20,371 bases of DNA, from positions 1-20,371 of IMG/VR virus record IMGVR_UViG_3300020196_000307, one strand, 5' to 3'. Of this stretch, positions 20,132-20,371 are shown piece by piece. The notes under the pieces are model-generated. The model saw nothing but the letters and a program-made list of their open reading frames with translations. It did no database searches and was not told the origin of the DNA. Positions within the stretch are counted from its first letter, which is position 1. Every line of letters starts with the position of its first letter. Origin of the DNA: a virus. A program made the position numbers and the translations under genes.

Positions 20132-20229
20132 TACTTCTTTTTGGCTCCCTTCTTGGTGGTTTTCTTGGTCATTCCGGGCTTGGACTTGCCGCCTTTGGGC
20201 ATTTTCATGTCGCCGTAATGGCCGGGCAT
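20131..20229 (-). CDS. 32-aa Lys/Gly-rich protein behind terL
   Basis: ATG at 20229 opens MPGHYGDMKMPKGGKSKPGM followed by TKKTTKKGAKKK and a TAA that overlaps the next ATG (TAATG). Very short basic proteins starting 'MPGHYG.MKMPKGGK' recur in phages next to terminase and portal genes, so I consider it real despite its size. It begins 15 nt after the terL stop without a clear Shine-Dalgarno. The composition, 12 Lys in 32 residues, suggests binding to DNA or to an acidic protein surface during packaging; that is inference. Confidence 0.65.
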   Translation of the reverse strand: MPGHYGDMKMPKGGKSKPGMTKKTTKKGAKKK

Positions 20230-20244
20230 AGCTTTTGGGGGTAG

Positions 20245-20371
20245 CTACCACACACGATAATTCGTTGTGCCGAGTTTGGCGTAGTTGACTAGGTTGAACT
20301 GTTGGAGGCAGAGGTAGCCGAAGGCGTCGAAGGCGTGGTCGACGCCGAGGTTTTTGTTGGGGAGGCCAGTG
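20245..20371 (-). CDS. terminase large subunit, C-terminal end (partial)
   Basis: Only the last 41 residues are in the window; the gene continues beyond position 20371. The sequence reads TGLPNKNLGVDHAFDAFGYL, then CLQQFNLVNYAKLGTTNYRV and a final Trp before TAG (20245-20247). 'DHAFDAFGYL' resembles the end of the RNase H-like nuclease domain in large terminases, where an Asp in 'D..DA.GY' helps bind the catalytic metal (D11 and D15 of this fragment are candidates). The large terminase cuts concatemeric DNA and drives it through the portal; it is ATP-driven. Position at the head of the structural operon, before the portal, agrees. The rest of the protein, including the Walker motifs, cannot be seen. 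Confidence 0.75.
   Translation of the reverse strand, partial: TGLPNKNLGVDHAFDAFGYLCLQQFNLVNYAKLGTTNYRVW

Noticed and set aside
1-20371. CRISPR array, tRNA genes, integrase or attachment sites, defence genes
   Set aside because: I looked for spaced repeats, cloverleaf-like stretches and recombinase motifs and saw none; the only clear periodic repeat is the collagen-like coding stretch.

Overview
This window is the structural half of a tailed phage genome with siphovirus architecture. It runs from the last codons of the large terminase subunit at the right edge, through head, neck and tail genes, to a cassette of tail fibres at the left edge. Every convincing gene is on the minus strand, so the biological order is from about 20371 down to 1. 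A long tape measure, a frameshifted pair of tail assembly chaperones, a tail tube gene and no sheath gene all point to a long non-contractile tail. The fibre genes (N-termini beginning MALQHLRSSTANKRP and with a QKQRRDTAANW motif), the DUF4055-type portal and the very small basic proteins beside terL resemble those of marine picocyanobacterial phages. The likeliest host is therefore Synechococcus or Prochlorococcus. That is recognition from memory, not a search result. The window holds no integrase, lysis, replication, tRNA or photosynthesis gene.

Packaging and head (20371-14471): terL C-terminus; three small basic proteins (32, 74 and 81 aa, the last two overlapping by 47 nt); a 121-aa beta-rich protein, possibly a decoration protein; an acidic 65-aa protein; a 90-aa basic conserved protein; portal; a collagen-like protein with 36 uninterrupted G-X-Y triplets; a 61-aa protein; scaffold; major capsid protein. 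A strong intrinsic terminator follows the capsid gene. Neck and tail tube (14384-11651): DnaT-like head-tail adaptor, head closure protein, gp10-like neck protein, tail terminator, then the major tail protein, with a candidate promoter before it and a second strong terminator behind it.

Tail assembly (11559-4422): chaperone G and a +1 frameshifted G-T fusion, which is not visible as a normal ORF; tape measure (930 aa, GTG start); two small tail proteins; a large J-like tail-tip hub; and two tandem paralogous minor tail proteins. Fibre cassette (4425-129): fibre pieces, one ending in a Peptidase_S74 intramolecular chaperone, two proteins like tail-fibre assembly chaperones, and a possible 50-aa ORF at the end.

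Genes are tightly packed, often with ATGA or TAATG overlaps, which suggests translational coupling along long transcripts. The two terminators sit directly behind the two most abundant virion proteins, which fits control of stoichiometry by partial termination. The first 128 bases hold two copies of a 14-bp palindrome and no gene I can support.
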